The notes under the pieces were generated by a model. That model had not been told where the DNA came from. It did no database searches and was given only the letters and a program-made list of their open reading frames with translations. A DNA stretch of 64,000 nt from Eupeodes corollae. Lineage: Eukaryota; Arthropoda; Insecta; Diptera; Syrphidae. How positions within the stretch are numbered: position 1 is the first letter of the stretch; every line of letters starts with the position of its first letter. Location of the stretch: contig NC_079147.1 in assembly GCF_945859685.1 (NCBI RefSeq), positions 61,038,946 through 61,102,945 on the forward strand, written 5' to 3'. Of this stretch, positions 49,930 through 60,500 are shown piece after piece. Position numbers and translations under genes: made by a program.

Positions 49930-50480
49930 AACCTATTGGCTGTCACTGAAACTTGGTTCAACGCCACTCTCTTAGACATGATCAAGAGTTCTTAATTTGC
50001 AGGAAAGATCGTCGCGTGAATAAAGCGAATTGAGGAAGTGGTGTAGTCTTAATAGCTATTAGAATTAATTTTCGTACGACTTCCATAACATTTCCTTTTA
50101 ACCTGACAATTTAAATTATTTGCGTTCAAATATCGCAAAACAGTCAAAAGATTTATTTGTTTTAAATTTCTACATTCCTCCAAAAAGCCCAACCGTTACT
50201 ACTGACGCCTTTGCTAAACTCTATCTTGCTCTTAACCATACCATGGACATCGATGGTTTGAAAAGCAATTATTCTTCTTTTAGGTGACTTTAACCTCTCA
50301 TCAGAAAACAAGTCCTACTTAGAAGCATCATTGAGTTCGTCATAACAAGAGCTTTTAAGATACAAGTCAAATGGGCCAATGTTGTTTTGTATAAAGAACA
50401 CCAAAAATTGATATTTTGGAATTTAATGGGGTCTCAATATTCTCAAAAGAAGTTTTCTCACTACAAGAAAGACATACCCG
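49930..50480 (+). mobile_element. LINE endonuclease-domain relic
   Basis: The + translation reads LAVTETWFNATLLDMIKSS, corresponding to the ETWL motif of APE-type LINE endonucleases. A later frame reads NFYIPPKSPTVTTDAFAKLY, and after a frameshift a GDFNLS-like string follows (about 50285). It lies downstream of the other LINE's A-tail, so it belongs to a separate insertion. Confidence 0.65.
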
Positions 50481-50569
50481 ATAAACCAGAAATGACCTTC
50501 ATCGCATTAACGCCATAGCCATATTAATTCCTTAAACCGTTAAAGTGCTATGCTTAAAAACTGGATGAC

Positions 50570-51080
50570 TGAAATAAGACCGCTTAAAATAAGGCCAACT
50601 TTCAAAAATTGGCCTCATTTTACTTTTACAAAGTGCAATAAGTTCATTTTTTAGGAGTAGCCAAAATGGTTTTATTTCATTTCGAACAGTTAGCCCTGCA
50701 CATATTTGCACTTTACACTTTCTTTTTTCTGTCTTTTAGTTTTGTAAGTTTGGTATTATTCTACTTTTTTTTCGCGACTCCATAAAACTCACTTGATATT
50801 AGTTCAAAATATTGTAATCATTGATGACAAAATATCTTTGATATTTCTCAAAATATCTACAATCATATTGTTAAAAATATCTACTATGCAGAATCAGATA
50901 AACCTTATGGATAGGATCGTGCCGTAAAATAAAACCAAGTGAAATAAGGATAAATTTTAAGAATTGGCCATATTTTACTTTTATAAAATAAAGCCAATTT
51001 CCAACAGTTGGTCTAATTACCCTTAAAGTGTCAAAATGGTTTTATTTCTACTTTTAACAGTATTGTCTGTCATAACCGGA
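50570..51080. repeat. Duplicated, partly palindromic AT-rich repeat (AAGGCCAA...TTGGCCTC)
   Basis: At 50587-50622 the text AATAAGGCCAACTTTCAAAA, followed by ATTGGCCTCATTTTAC, forms a hairpin with arms of about 11 bases and a 10-base loop. A second diverged copy starts near 50920 (AAATAAAACCAAGTGAAATA ... GAATTGGCCATATTTTACTT). Both are followed after 60-100 bp by a shared TCAAAATGGTTTTATTTCT-type segment. A third short piece is at about 51335-51375, on the far side of a SINE. Nature unknown, possibly a MITE array. Confidence 0.6.
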
Positions 51081-51100
51081 AAGAAACTTTAATAAATAAA

Positions 51101-51334
51101 TTGAGTGGCGCAGTTCGTTCGTTGAGAACTAGAACAACAGTCCGTCTAGAATTAGGCCCTAGTGACTTACAACTCTCAACCATTCCTGTGTGCGAGTACT
51201 GTTGTCAGGGACGGAAGGGGCCTACCTTTTAAGCCGAATCCGAACGGAAAGCAATTTTCATGACAAGAATTACTCTTGGAGAATTTGTCAATTTATCGAA
51301 GAGGCAGTACCCGTGAAAAAACTTTAGATAGCAT
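51101..51334 (-). mobile_element. tRNA-derived SINE, copy 8 (head lost)
   Basis: The body and 3' end match the family (reverse complement includes TTTTTTCACGGGTACTGCCT and GTAGGCCCCTTCCGTCCCTG), but the tRNA-like head is missing. The 3' part has a small internal rearrangement near 51113-51150. Confidence 0.82.
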
Positions 51335-52810
51335 ATAGGGCAATTTTAAAAAGTTAGTCTTATTTCACTATATTGGACTCAAGCCAGGCATTCCATAGAT
51401 AATCAATTCCGTAAAAAGAAAACAGTTGATCTAGAATAAAAATACAATCTTTTATAGACATTTCTTGGTGAAATAAAGGAGCCTTTTTAAATGATGAGCA
51501 AATACTTGCTCTTCTTTTTCGCTGTTACAGTGACGTATACTTATAGAATAACCCTATAAAAATGGAGCTTTTCATCGCTAATAGGGTCACGAAGTCCTTG
51601 ACTCATATAGAGAAGCTGATAAACGTTTAGATTTTGTTGCTTTCGATAAGCTTCATATTTATTAGACCAAGCAGTCAATAACCCATTTCAGTTTTTCTTT
51701 AAGATGACCATCAGGATAACTTTTTAATCAACTTCCATCATACTCTCATTTAGCTTCAAAATTTTCAAAAAATAATTACTCCACTATCCGAAGTGAACCT
51801 TAAGTCACATCGTAATATGCGTTCCTTCTCATATCTTAAAGAAAAAAAAAACAAGCTTATACTCGCATAGTTGTAGTTTATACTCATTTTTATAGAGTGC
51901 ATTTTGCCTAAAGGCTCTCGTTTTACTATCTGATTTTCTTCGACATTTATTGAGCTCCAGTATAGTATAGCTCTTGAAAAACTCTTCTAGTCCAGGTTAT
52001 AAGTATGTTCCGTGTATAATTTTTAGCCAAGAAAGAAACTTCGCGACATCGTCATATGATAAGAAGACGTTGCGCGTTCTTCTCTCAATGGCAACATACA
52101 TCCATGCTAGAGATAACCTTTTGGCATTAAATTTATGTGAATATGGTGCGGTAAAAAAAACATCCATGAAGCATTGATATCTATGAAGTACTATCAAGTA
52201 TCCCCCATTTGTGGAGTCCGCTATTAACACACGAGTACGAGTATATGTGATGGCAAGGCCTGAAAATGACTGCAATGGCGGGCGGAAATGTTTGTTGTCA
52301 GTGATGGCAGGGCAGTGCTGTAAAGTATAGTGCTTAAGGTGGAGTGAGATAGTTTCATCAGAGCATAGACAAATGTGCTTAGGTATTACTTAAGTATGGT
52401 GTATCCCTGGATGCCTGGAAGGAAAGGATTGCTGTTAGAAGAACCTTTTAATGAGTTTCTTTCATAAAACAAACAAAACTTTTAGTAAAATATCTTTGGG
52501 ACACATCACATGTGAGATGTGTTCTTTTTTCGTTTGCTGTACTACCTCAAGTATGTGCTAATTAATCGATGCAACGCGGAGAGCCTTGAACAAAGAAATA
52601 AACAAAACTAAAATCTTACCTCAAGGATTGAAGTTTTAAAATTGTTAACTTTATTCTTTTTTCTATTTTTTCTTCTTTTCTATGTGATTTCATCAAAACT
52701 TGGAAAATGCAACAACACTCTTGTATGCAACGCATTTTGTGCTGCACAATTGAACCTCTATACCGCTCAACATATCTGACTTTGGTCTTTACGTACTAAC
52801 ATACCTACAG

Positions 52811-52925
52811 ATACTTCAAGTTCATGCTGAAGATGGCGATAAAGGTAATCCTCGTGAGGTCAGATACGGTCTAGTCTCCGAAGGGAATCCATTTACCTCG
52901 TTCTTCGATATCAACGATACCAGTG
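52811..52925 (+). CDS. Cad86C: Cadherin exon 5 (EC3 start)
   Basis: 38 codons plus one base: ILQVHAEDGDKGNPREVRYG, then LVSEGNPFTSFFDINDTS. HAEDGDKG (residues 355-362 of the joined protein) is the DADxGxNG motif of EC repeats, and FDINDTSG starts the following F.I...TG segment. The exon is too short to stand out as an ORF; I placed it by frame and by acceptor ACCTACAG and donor GTAAGT. It ends in phase 1, so the next exon, not found before 64000, must also start in phase 1. Confidence 0.93.
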
Positions 52926-54555
52926 GTAAGTTTTTTTTTGTTTTATTTTTTTTTCTACTTTTCCAACTATAGGTTTAAGGATTGTGTTTAAACTTATATA
53001 TATGCAACCTCATGTTTGTAGAATTTGTTTAATAATAATTAAGAGCGCACCCTATAGCATCCAGCTAACCTTTGGAGGCTTTAAAAAGCTATACATGTAG
53101 GAACCTTAAGTCCAAGTTTCTTCGACTTTGTTGTTGTTGTGACTTTTATGAAGCCCGTCTTGTGATGCCTTTGGAATGTGTACCTTCATACAAATATCGA
53201 TGTCGGAGAAGAGATGCTTTGGGTAGAATAAAAATATTCACTGAATTGCATTAGAGGAGTTTTATTGATTTTTGGTTTTATGTCTTCTTGTCAGAGTCAG
53301 ACAGACCTTTCTTAAAGCCTTAAGGATATAGGGACAGCGAAAAAGACTTAAACTTATATTGAGAAATAATATGTACAAGTATATTGCAGTTATATAAATT
53401 TTTATGATTAGTCTACCTACATTATTAAACCGATATGAATTTTTATCGCCCTATGCGCCAGATCAAAAAATAATAAAAATACAGCGAATGGCATTTTTAG
53501 GTTATAATTTAACCACCCCAAAATATAACAAAACAAATTCTGATGTAGCATAAGTTTTATAGTTATGATGCATAATTATGATGTAAAATTATAAAATTAG
53601 TATTTAAACATGGGAATTTAGTATTTTGAAAGTAAATAAAGTTGTTCGGCTTTTGGATTCGTAAATTATTTTTCTTTGTACATTTTGACTGTGTCGTAAA
53701 ATTTGAAGAATGGTATCGAAGTTTTCAATTTTTATTTTTTGTAGTTTTTGTTGGTAAATTTTGAAAAATAATTGCATTTAAATGAAAAGAAAGTGAAGGT
53801 ACGGAAAGTATCATGAAGACAATAGTAACAAGTTATTTTGAGAATAAAAATTACACTTTTTAATACATAAAATATTAGTTTTCTGCAAATTAGATTTGTT
53901 GATACTTTTCTTTTAGGAGGCTTTTAAATTCAAATTTTATTCATTAACATTTAGTTCTGGTTTAATATTTGAATAGGTTTTGACGTTTTTTATTTCATTC
54001 CATAAATTATGTATATATTTTTATGTTGTAAATTATCCATCAAAGTAAACAGGTAGAACACATTAAACACATTGTATATAAGTATTAGTCAACCTTCTAA
54101 TGGTTTTGTTTTAAAGACGTATTGCTTCGAAGTTGATCTTTTTGACAGTTGTCACTTGATTTATTCTCAGTTTAATTTGCAATACCAAAACTCATAGGCT
54201 AACTTCTGAACAGGGTTTTCAAATCGTTCAAATTTATTACCGACATTAATGGTAATGCGTGACGCGTCCATTTACCGGAGGAAACTTTTGGTGGATGCAT
54301 TATCACTTTGACTTGGTATTCAAGATCGTAAAGTCGCCTACATTTTTTATGACAAACTTCCACATTTACTTATGTATGTTCTCGATAGCTTTAAGAATTC
54401 AATTTTAAAGGTTTGTATTCTTTGCAAGGCACTTGCATTGACCTTACCTTAAGTTTAAGTTTGTGATCAAATCTTTGAGCAATAACAAGGTCAGAAAACC
54501 TTACATGCAAAAGTTGTTGTGAATTTTAATAATTACAATTTTATATTGAAATGTT
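52926..54555. other. Start of cadherin intron 5, no other gene seen
   Basis: AT-rich sequence after the exon 5 donor. Nothing recognised. I looked for a following cadherin exon in phase 1 through to the right edge and did not see one; a short exon could be missed. Confidence 0.5.
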
Positions 54556-54559
54556 TCCA

Positions 54560-55320
54560 CACGACGTATTCGTTTTTACAGAAACGTGGCGTAATTCAAG
54601 CTTTTCCGACACAGAACATTTAATCAAGAGTTCGAAGTTTACAGAATCGATCGTCATATTGGTAATGCAAAGGATTTAGGTGGAGGTATTCTCATAGCGG
54701 TAATAAATAAATACTCCCCTTCCTCTGTATCTTTTCCATTTAAATTATCAATTGAGCTAGTATGTGTAAATTTAATGGTACAGAGACAGACTAAGACTAT
54801 TTTCATTTTAAACGTCTAAATTCCTTCAAAATATTTGCTTGCCATTAAACTATCTTTTACTTTTGTCCAGCTCTGACAGCAATATTTTACTTCTAGGTGA
54901 TTTTAACCTACCACACATTGACTGGATTCCATCCGAAGACGAATCCTACCTTGAAGCCTTCTTCTTCTTCACAATTGGAACTATCTCTTCTTGATAAAGT
55001 CCTTCTTACTGACTTACAGCAAACAAGCTGTATCAAAAACTCAAAAAATCGAATTCTCGATTTAGTCCTTTCTTCTGACGGTATTAGTACCCTTTGTTCT
55101 AGAATCTCGATCAGGAATTGCTAATATTGATAAATATCACTCCCCTTTTGACATTTTTTTTACTTAAGTAATCATCTTACTAAACACAGTAAATTCTTTG
55201 ATTTCTTATGTATTTTTCAGAAGAGCTAATTTCCAGCAGTTGTCTGAAGATTTAACCATTTCTCGAATTGCTGATACATTAGCATTTTCTCATCATTAGA
55301 TCATTAATTATTGTTCTGCA
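54560..55320 (+). mobile_element. Jockey-like LINE endonuclease-region relic
   Basis: The + translation gives TWRNSSFSDTEHLIKSS, an ETWL.. SD.E region. Later the frame reads SDSNILLLGDFNLPHIDWIP, the catalytic GDFN block of LINE endonucleases with downstream LP.IDW. Then a linker-like YHSPFDIFF and RRANFQQLSEDL, which precede the RT in Jockey-like elements. The RT itself is not seen. Frame breaks are frequent. Confidence 0.8.
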
Positions 55321-56115
55321 AAAAATAATGTTATGTAATGTAATGTTAAAAGGATAAAAACCATAGAACTAATTTGTTAACTCTAAGAACTTTAAAATAT
55401 GATTCAGTTAACCAACGACACTATTAGATTTTGAACACATTGCAACATCATCCGGACTGTCCCCGATTTTTGAAATTTAATTTCTCAAAAGTATTTTAAA
55501 CATTAAAGGATTATACGAATATTCAAGATAATTGTTAATTTTGCTTCTTTTCTTTTTTAGTTTAAGGCCAATTTTTCACTAACTTAGAGCAGAAAAGTGC
55601 GATAGAATTTTACTGATAATTTTGTCTTAGCATGTCCTAGAAGAAACTTAAAATAGACTTTTTAATGCCAAAAACTTTCCTGGAAATATAACCTTCGGAT
55701 TTCTTGTAAAAAAGGACAATCTGCAATACAAAGATACTTTCAAGTTATTTTCTGTTGCGTAGGTTACAGGTTTGATAAAAATCTATCCTGCGAGGTATAA
55801 AATTCAAATTTAATAACTCAACCCTTGCTTTAATCATCTTAGATAAGGAGTTACTATTGAAATAATCTCTAATAGGCATTTGATGGTTAAGGCTTTTGTA
55901 GAACAGCCTTTAGTCTAATGATGATGCTCTACTTAAGTGCTGGTCATGCATTTTGTCGACCACTTCAGTTATGATTATTGAAAATATGTCCTGTTGATCT
56001 CGAAATTTGGTTCTATTCCCTGAATCATAAGTTCTCAATGATCTTAAAGCGATTGATCTTTAAAGACTGTTTTCTTCACTTTTATCAGATTATCTAAATG
56101 CGCTTATCAGATGGA
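55321..56115. other. Stretch without recognisable gene
   Basis: Possibly more LINE debris, but no block is clear enough to call. Confidence 0.35.
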
Positions 56116-56119
56116 TGTA

Positions 56120-56670
56120 TTCGGCAATAATTAGACCAATAGTAACCTAGGGTAATTTGGTCTTGCCTTGCGGCAATAAAAGCGATTACTGCAACTGAGG
56201 TAAAATCAAAGCTTGTTTCATGCTGCCGCGAAGAGCTTTAGGTTCTTGGAGCACAGCACAACATTAGACTCTTCTGGGTCCCAGGCCACAGCGATATACT
56301 AGGCAACAAGAAAGCCGATGAATTAGCAAGATTAGGGTCAATGCTTGACGTAAGCCAAGCTCAGTTAGTTAGCACTCCTACCTGTTATTTTAAACAGGAA
56401 ATTCAAAAAGAATAACTATCCGATGAAAGGTGGAACGTGCTTGATACCTGCGGCACTACAAGAAAGATCTGGGCCTGTCACTGGACATAATATGTAAGGT
56501 TATCATATATCAAAAAAAAGATGAGAATCAGTTCAGATGATCTATGCAGAGGATGCGGTGACGAGGAGGTGCATGAAGACACTCTGCACTTTCTGTGTCG
56601 CTGTCTCGCACTCTCCCATCAAAGGAAGAAACTGCTTGGCAACTATTTTTTCGGGGATTTATTCTTTTTG
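56120..56670 (+). mobile_element. LINE 3' fragment with RNase H end and zinc-knuckle region
   Basis: The + translation reads RALGSWSTAQHNIRLFWVPG followed by HSDILGNKKADELARLG. This contains VPGHSDI..N..ADELA, the His and Asp end of a LINE RNase H domain. After a frameshift, 56521-56640 encodes DLCRGCGDEEVHEDTLHFLC, a Cys/His cluster. Both resemble the better-preserved LINE at 9094-10245. Inactive. Confidence 0.8.
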
Positions 56671-56699
56671 ATATATTTTCTAGCAATACTAATTACGTA

Positions 56700-58985
56700 T
56701 AGCAAAAATATAAGCTGTGCTTGAAAACCAGCTTTGAATTTGCTGAGCTTTTTGTTGTTTTCAATCCAAATTTTACATCTTATAGAAAGAATACAAGCAG
56801 ATTCTAACTCGGGTTAAAAGTTTATCATCTTAATAATAGGTTTAACACCACCATCTTGGGTAGGCTGAACTTTTGTAACTAGTAAATCCTGAAGAAGATG
56901 AAATGAACTTGTAATGGAAGCATATATCAGTTTTTGGCAACATTTTGAAAGCAAGAAGTAATAAATATTATTTTTGTAATGTTTGATAGCTCGCTGGAGC
57001 TATTGATAGCCTACAATTTTACCCATTTGGTGGAAGCTCTGCGTTCCCCTTCCCCTCTGTAACCATTATTTTAAGTTTTGGTCCTCTTTATTCTGTTGTC
57101 GTTGGTGCTGGTTGATTCTAATTGCAGTTCGTGGTTAGTTCTTCAATCCTTACTCATGGTTTTGCCTACGGGAAAGATATTATTCTTCTTCTTTTTTTCG
57201 AGCTTGTGTACAAGTATATACAAAGAAGCAGAAATCTTTCCAGGAAGAGACCTCTAACACTTCTTACTCGATCTTCTTGGCAACAGAAAAATGAACCTAC
57301 AATACAATGTTTGTTCTTTGCATCACTTAAAGGTCGTGCGGTTATTTGTTGGTCCATTAAGTGAGTAGGGAGGAGATACATATACAAATGGCTTCACCCA
57401 ACCCTGTTTTTTTCATCATATAAAAACACTTTTATAGTTCCTATAGGTATAACCTATAGGGTATAATAGGTTGTAATGTAAATGGCGCACGGTGTGAGAT
57501 GGTTTTCATTCCCATGACTTCCTCTACATTGCCGACTGTTAAAACCTTAACAAAACAAAAGAAACAAACAAACCAATTCACACTGCAAATAGGTAAGATG
57601 CAAAAAGAAGCCTTCAAAACGGGGTTTCTTATAACAAGGCTGAGGTAGGTATATATGTACATAGCTGCAAAGTTGCATTCGGATGTGTTGACAATGGCCA
57701 TCAGAAGACAGAGCCTTGAAGCCAAAAATAAGGATACACGAGTGGATTACGAGTGTTAGAGTTGGAGCTACTTCTTGGCTTAACTCATTAGCCGGGTGGG
57801 GGTTTCTTTTTGGTAGTGGCATTGTTCTTTAGTGTTTCTTGGCTTTGGCCTTTTAAGGAAAGAGTCTAAAAAGAAACTTTCTATCCTCCTATAACAAAAT
57901 AGTACACAACACACTAAGGTACCTTATACTGTCCCACTTCACATCGGTGATCACCGACCGAGCGTCGGGATCGGGATAGGTACTGTTATTGCAACTTTTA
58001 GATTCCCTTTGTGCATTTTGACGAGCCAGTCACAGCGACTTCATGCTCCACGCCGCTGCCGCCTCCAGCGCACCCGGCCGGCCGTTCGAGGTGTTGGGAT
58101 TCAATTTGGGCATCATCATCATCTGTGGTGGAAAACGATAGAATCTTGATATGCCATTTGAATAGAAGCCAAAGATTACCATATAAAGGAAAACAAAATA
58201 TAAAAAGGGTTTAAAGTACAGTTATGAGTTTGTGGAAATAGGGAACATTATTTCTTTTTTCCATCACAGGTTGAATTTGAACTTCGAGATCTATTGTTCG
58301 TTCGTTTGATATTGAAAATGCGGTGACGGTTGATTGACGTTTAATTTGATGCACTGCATAATGCTTTAGATATGAATGTGGTGTAAAGAAGGTTTAGAAG
58401 GTTCCATTAAAGGTTCATTCCGGTAATGATTGAGGTCAATTTTGTGCCTAGAATATTCCTCGACGACTGACACAACGCGACGTTTAAAAATAAGAATAGA
58501 ATAGAAAAAGAACAGATGATCGTGAGTGAGGGATGTAAATGTGATGACTTGACAATTATTATTATTTGAAATATAATGGATAATAAGGAACGTTTTTGAA
58601 ATGATGGTATTGAACAAAAAACATTTAAATTCAGTGAGAAAGTTCAAAAGATTCATCAAAAATGATCAAACGTAAAAAGGAAGGTAAATCAAATGAAAGA
58701 ACGTATTACATCAAGCTTTAAAGAGCTATTTTGTTTACAAGAAAAGATTTTCATGCTCAATAAGTTAGCCGACAAAGTAGCCTGTCTTTCATAAAAAATG
58801 ACACACACAATTTTAAATTTAGTCACTGTAAGAATTCTGAAAATGCTCTATCTATAACTCTTAAGATCAATACTGACAAAAGCCTTCATAATTCCATCTA
58901 TAGAGTAGAGGTTAACTGATCTGTTATAGACACTGATTTTGTAAAAGCTATAGGAAAGTTTTTCAACAGAAAAACACATACAATT
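56700..58985. other. Stretch without recognisable gene
   Basis: Several overlapping short frames on both strands at 57.1-57.8 kb look like chance. A GC-richer part around 57940-58130 is unexplained. No transposon signature. Confidence 0.4.
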
Positions 58986-59900
58986 CAGAAAAATGCATGA
59001 AGTCTTTATTTAAATCGATAGCAGGGTCCATAGAATTTAATGTTTGAAGATTATTTCATGCAAACGTTGGCCTTGACTGCGCCTCAAAAGGTCCATGCGG
59101 TATCTCACGAATAAATGCTTCAATGTTGTCTTCAAATACGGGCTTGTCTGTATAGACATGAGCTTTAACATAGATCCATAAACAAATCTAAGGGCGGTAA
59201 TCGAACGATCTAGGGGGACAATTGACCGGTCCCGAACATGAAATAAAATGTTTATCGAACTCGTCTCTCAATAAGTCCATTGTTGCGCGTGCTGTGGGGC
59301 ATGTGGCACTATCTTTTTGAAACCACATGCAGTACCCGTGGCATGATGGTAAGTGCATTGGACTGTCATGCCAGATGCCTTGGGTTCGATCCCTGCCTAT
59401 GCCATCTTAAGTCTTTTCACGGGTACTGCGAGGAATTGACAAATTCTCCAAGAGTAACTCTTGCCATGAAAAAGTGCTTTCTCAAATTAGCCGTTCGAAT
59501 TCGGCATATAAACTGTAGGTCCCCTCCATTCCTGACAATATTACTCGCACACAGGATTGGTTGAGAGTTGTCAGTCATTAGGCTCTAGTTCTCAACGGAC
59601 TGTTGCGCCACCCAATTTTTTTTTTGTTTTATCATCTTACGGTAGCGCTTACCTTTCACAGTTACGTTACGTTAGCATCATCTTTAAAGAAGTACGGTCC
59701 AGATGCCACCAGTCCATAAAACGCACTACACAGAGACTTTTCCTTGATGCATTTGTAACTCTTGCAATGCTTTTGACTGATATTTACTCCAAAATGCACA
59801 ATTCTGCTTATTTATTGAGACAAAATTGAGCTTCGTCGCTCGCTGCAAAAAGCGCGCAAAATACTTTCAGTGCATCCACGTCCTCCTTCGGACATCTGCC
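58985..59900 (-). mobile_element. Mariner element, decayed, split by a SINE
   Basis: On the minus strand the upstream part (59755-59640) translates, with errors, to SGPYFFKDDANVT, and the downstream part (59330-58990) gives ERRVR, FYFMFGTGQLSP, IVRLPPLDLFMDL. These are the GGIIGPYFFKDDA and PRSCDLTPLD..LWG regions of mariner (Asp retained in PPLD). The two halves are separated by the + strand SINE at 59332-59625. The PYFFKDD wording is close to the element at 17016-17854. Ends not determined. Confidence 0.72.
59332..59625 (+). mobile_element. tRNA-derived SINE, copy 9, inserted in a mariner
   Basis: The head GTACCCGTGGCATGATGGTA, through TTGGACTGTCATGCCAGATG and GGGTTCGATCCCTGCC, is near complete (A box TGGCATGATGG-like, B box GGTTCGATCCC). 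The body and GGACTGTTGCGCCACCCAAT end with a T-rich tail are present. Its placement within a decayed mariner orders the two insertions. Confidence 0.9.
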
Positions 59901-60151
59901 ACTCCTGGCACCATTGGTCCTCACTTTTCGCTATAAGTCTTCCACTTCGATAAGCACTTTGTGGATTTTATTTGAAGGGCAGGTTTTACTACCTCGAATC
60001 TGAACGTCCAGTAGTTCTAAATTTGACCTGTGCCAGTATTTCTGGTTTGATAGAGTTTCTAGTGGCATAGGAAGCAATTTATAAAAACCTGCTATTTTCT
60101 CCAGACCTTCCAGGTTTCACCAGAGTACAATAGCATATTATTTGACGTTGT

Positions 60152-60500
60152 TTGAATGAAGATCAAAAGTATATGACAGATTACCCAAAGCAGCATGGTG
60201 CGTTCTATACCCTTTTTCAAGTCCTGTGTCTCAGGAATTACTATGTCTTTGATATCACGGTTACGTTTGGTAACCGCATAGTTTCACGTTACGGACCTTT
60301 GAAATGGCCTTCAAGATCGTGTGGCTTAACGCCAATTGACTATTTTCTCTGAGGACAACGTTAAGCCCGAAATGATTGAACAATAAGAGAACAATACTCC
60401 CCGTGTTATTGGCGATATACAGGAACAGCCACAAATTTTGGAAAAGTCATACAAGTTGGAGTTTCAGCCTTGGCTGTCATATTTAAATTTAAAAATTATC
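60152..60500 (+). pseudogene. Mariner transposase C-terminal fragment
   Basis: The frame at 60152-60352 ends PLKWPSRSCGLTPIDYFL, the third catalytic block (DLTPLDYFLWG) with the final Asp kept (IDYF) and the first Asp changed to Gly. A stop replaces W. After that, a frame-shifted tail (RYTGTATNFGKVIQVGV) fits the C-terminus. It is distinct from the mariner at 58985-59900. Confidence 0.75.

Larger units (their letters stand above)
46837..52810 (+). other. Cadherin intron 4 (about 6.0 kb)
   Basis: Phase-0 intron from GTAATG to ACCTACAG. It contains Jockey-like LINE pieces, a palindromic AT-rich repeat and one SINE. The rest (46837-48035, 51340-52810) shows no gene. Confidence 0.85.

Noticed and set aside
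57122..57822. Several 70-94 codon frames on both strands
   Set aside because: They overlap one another, carry no motif, and have no splice-consistent partners.
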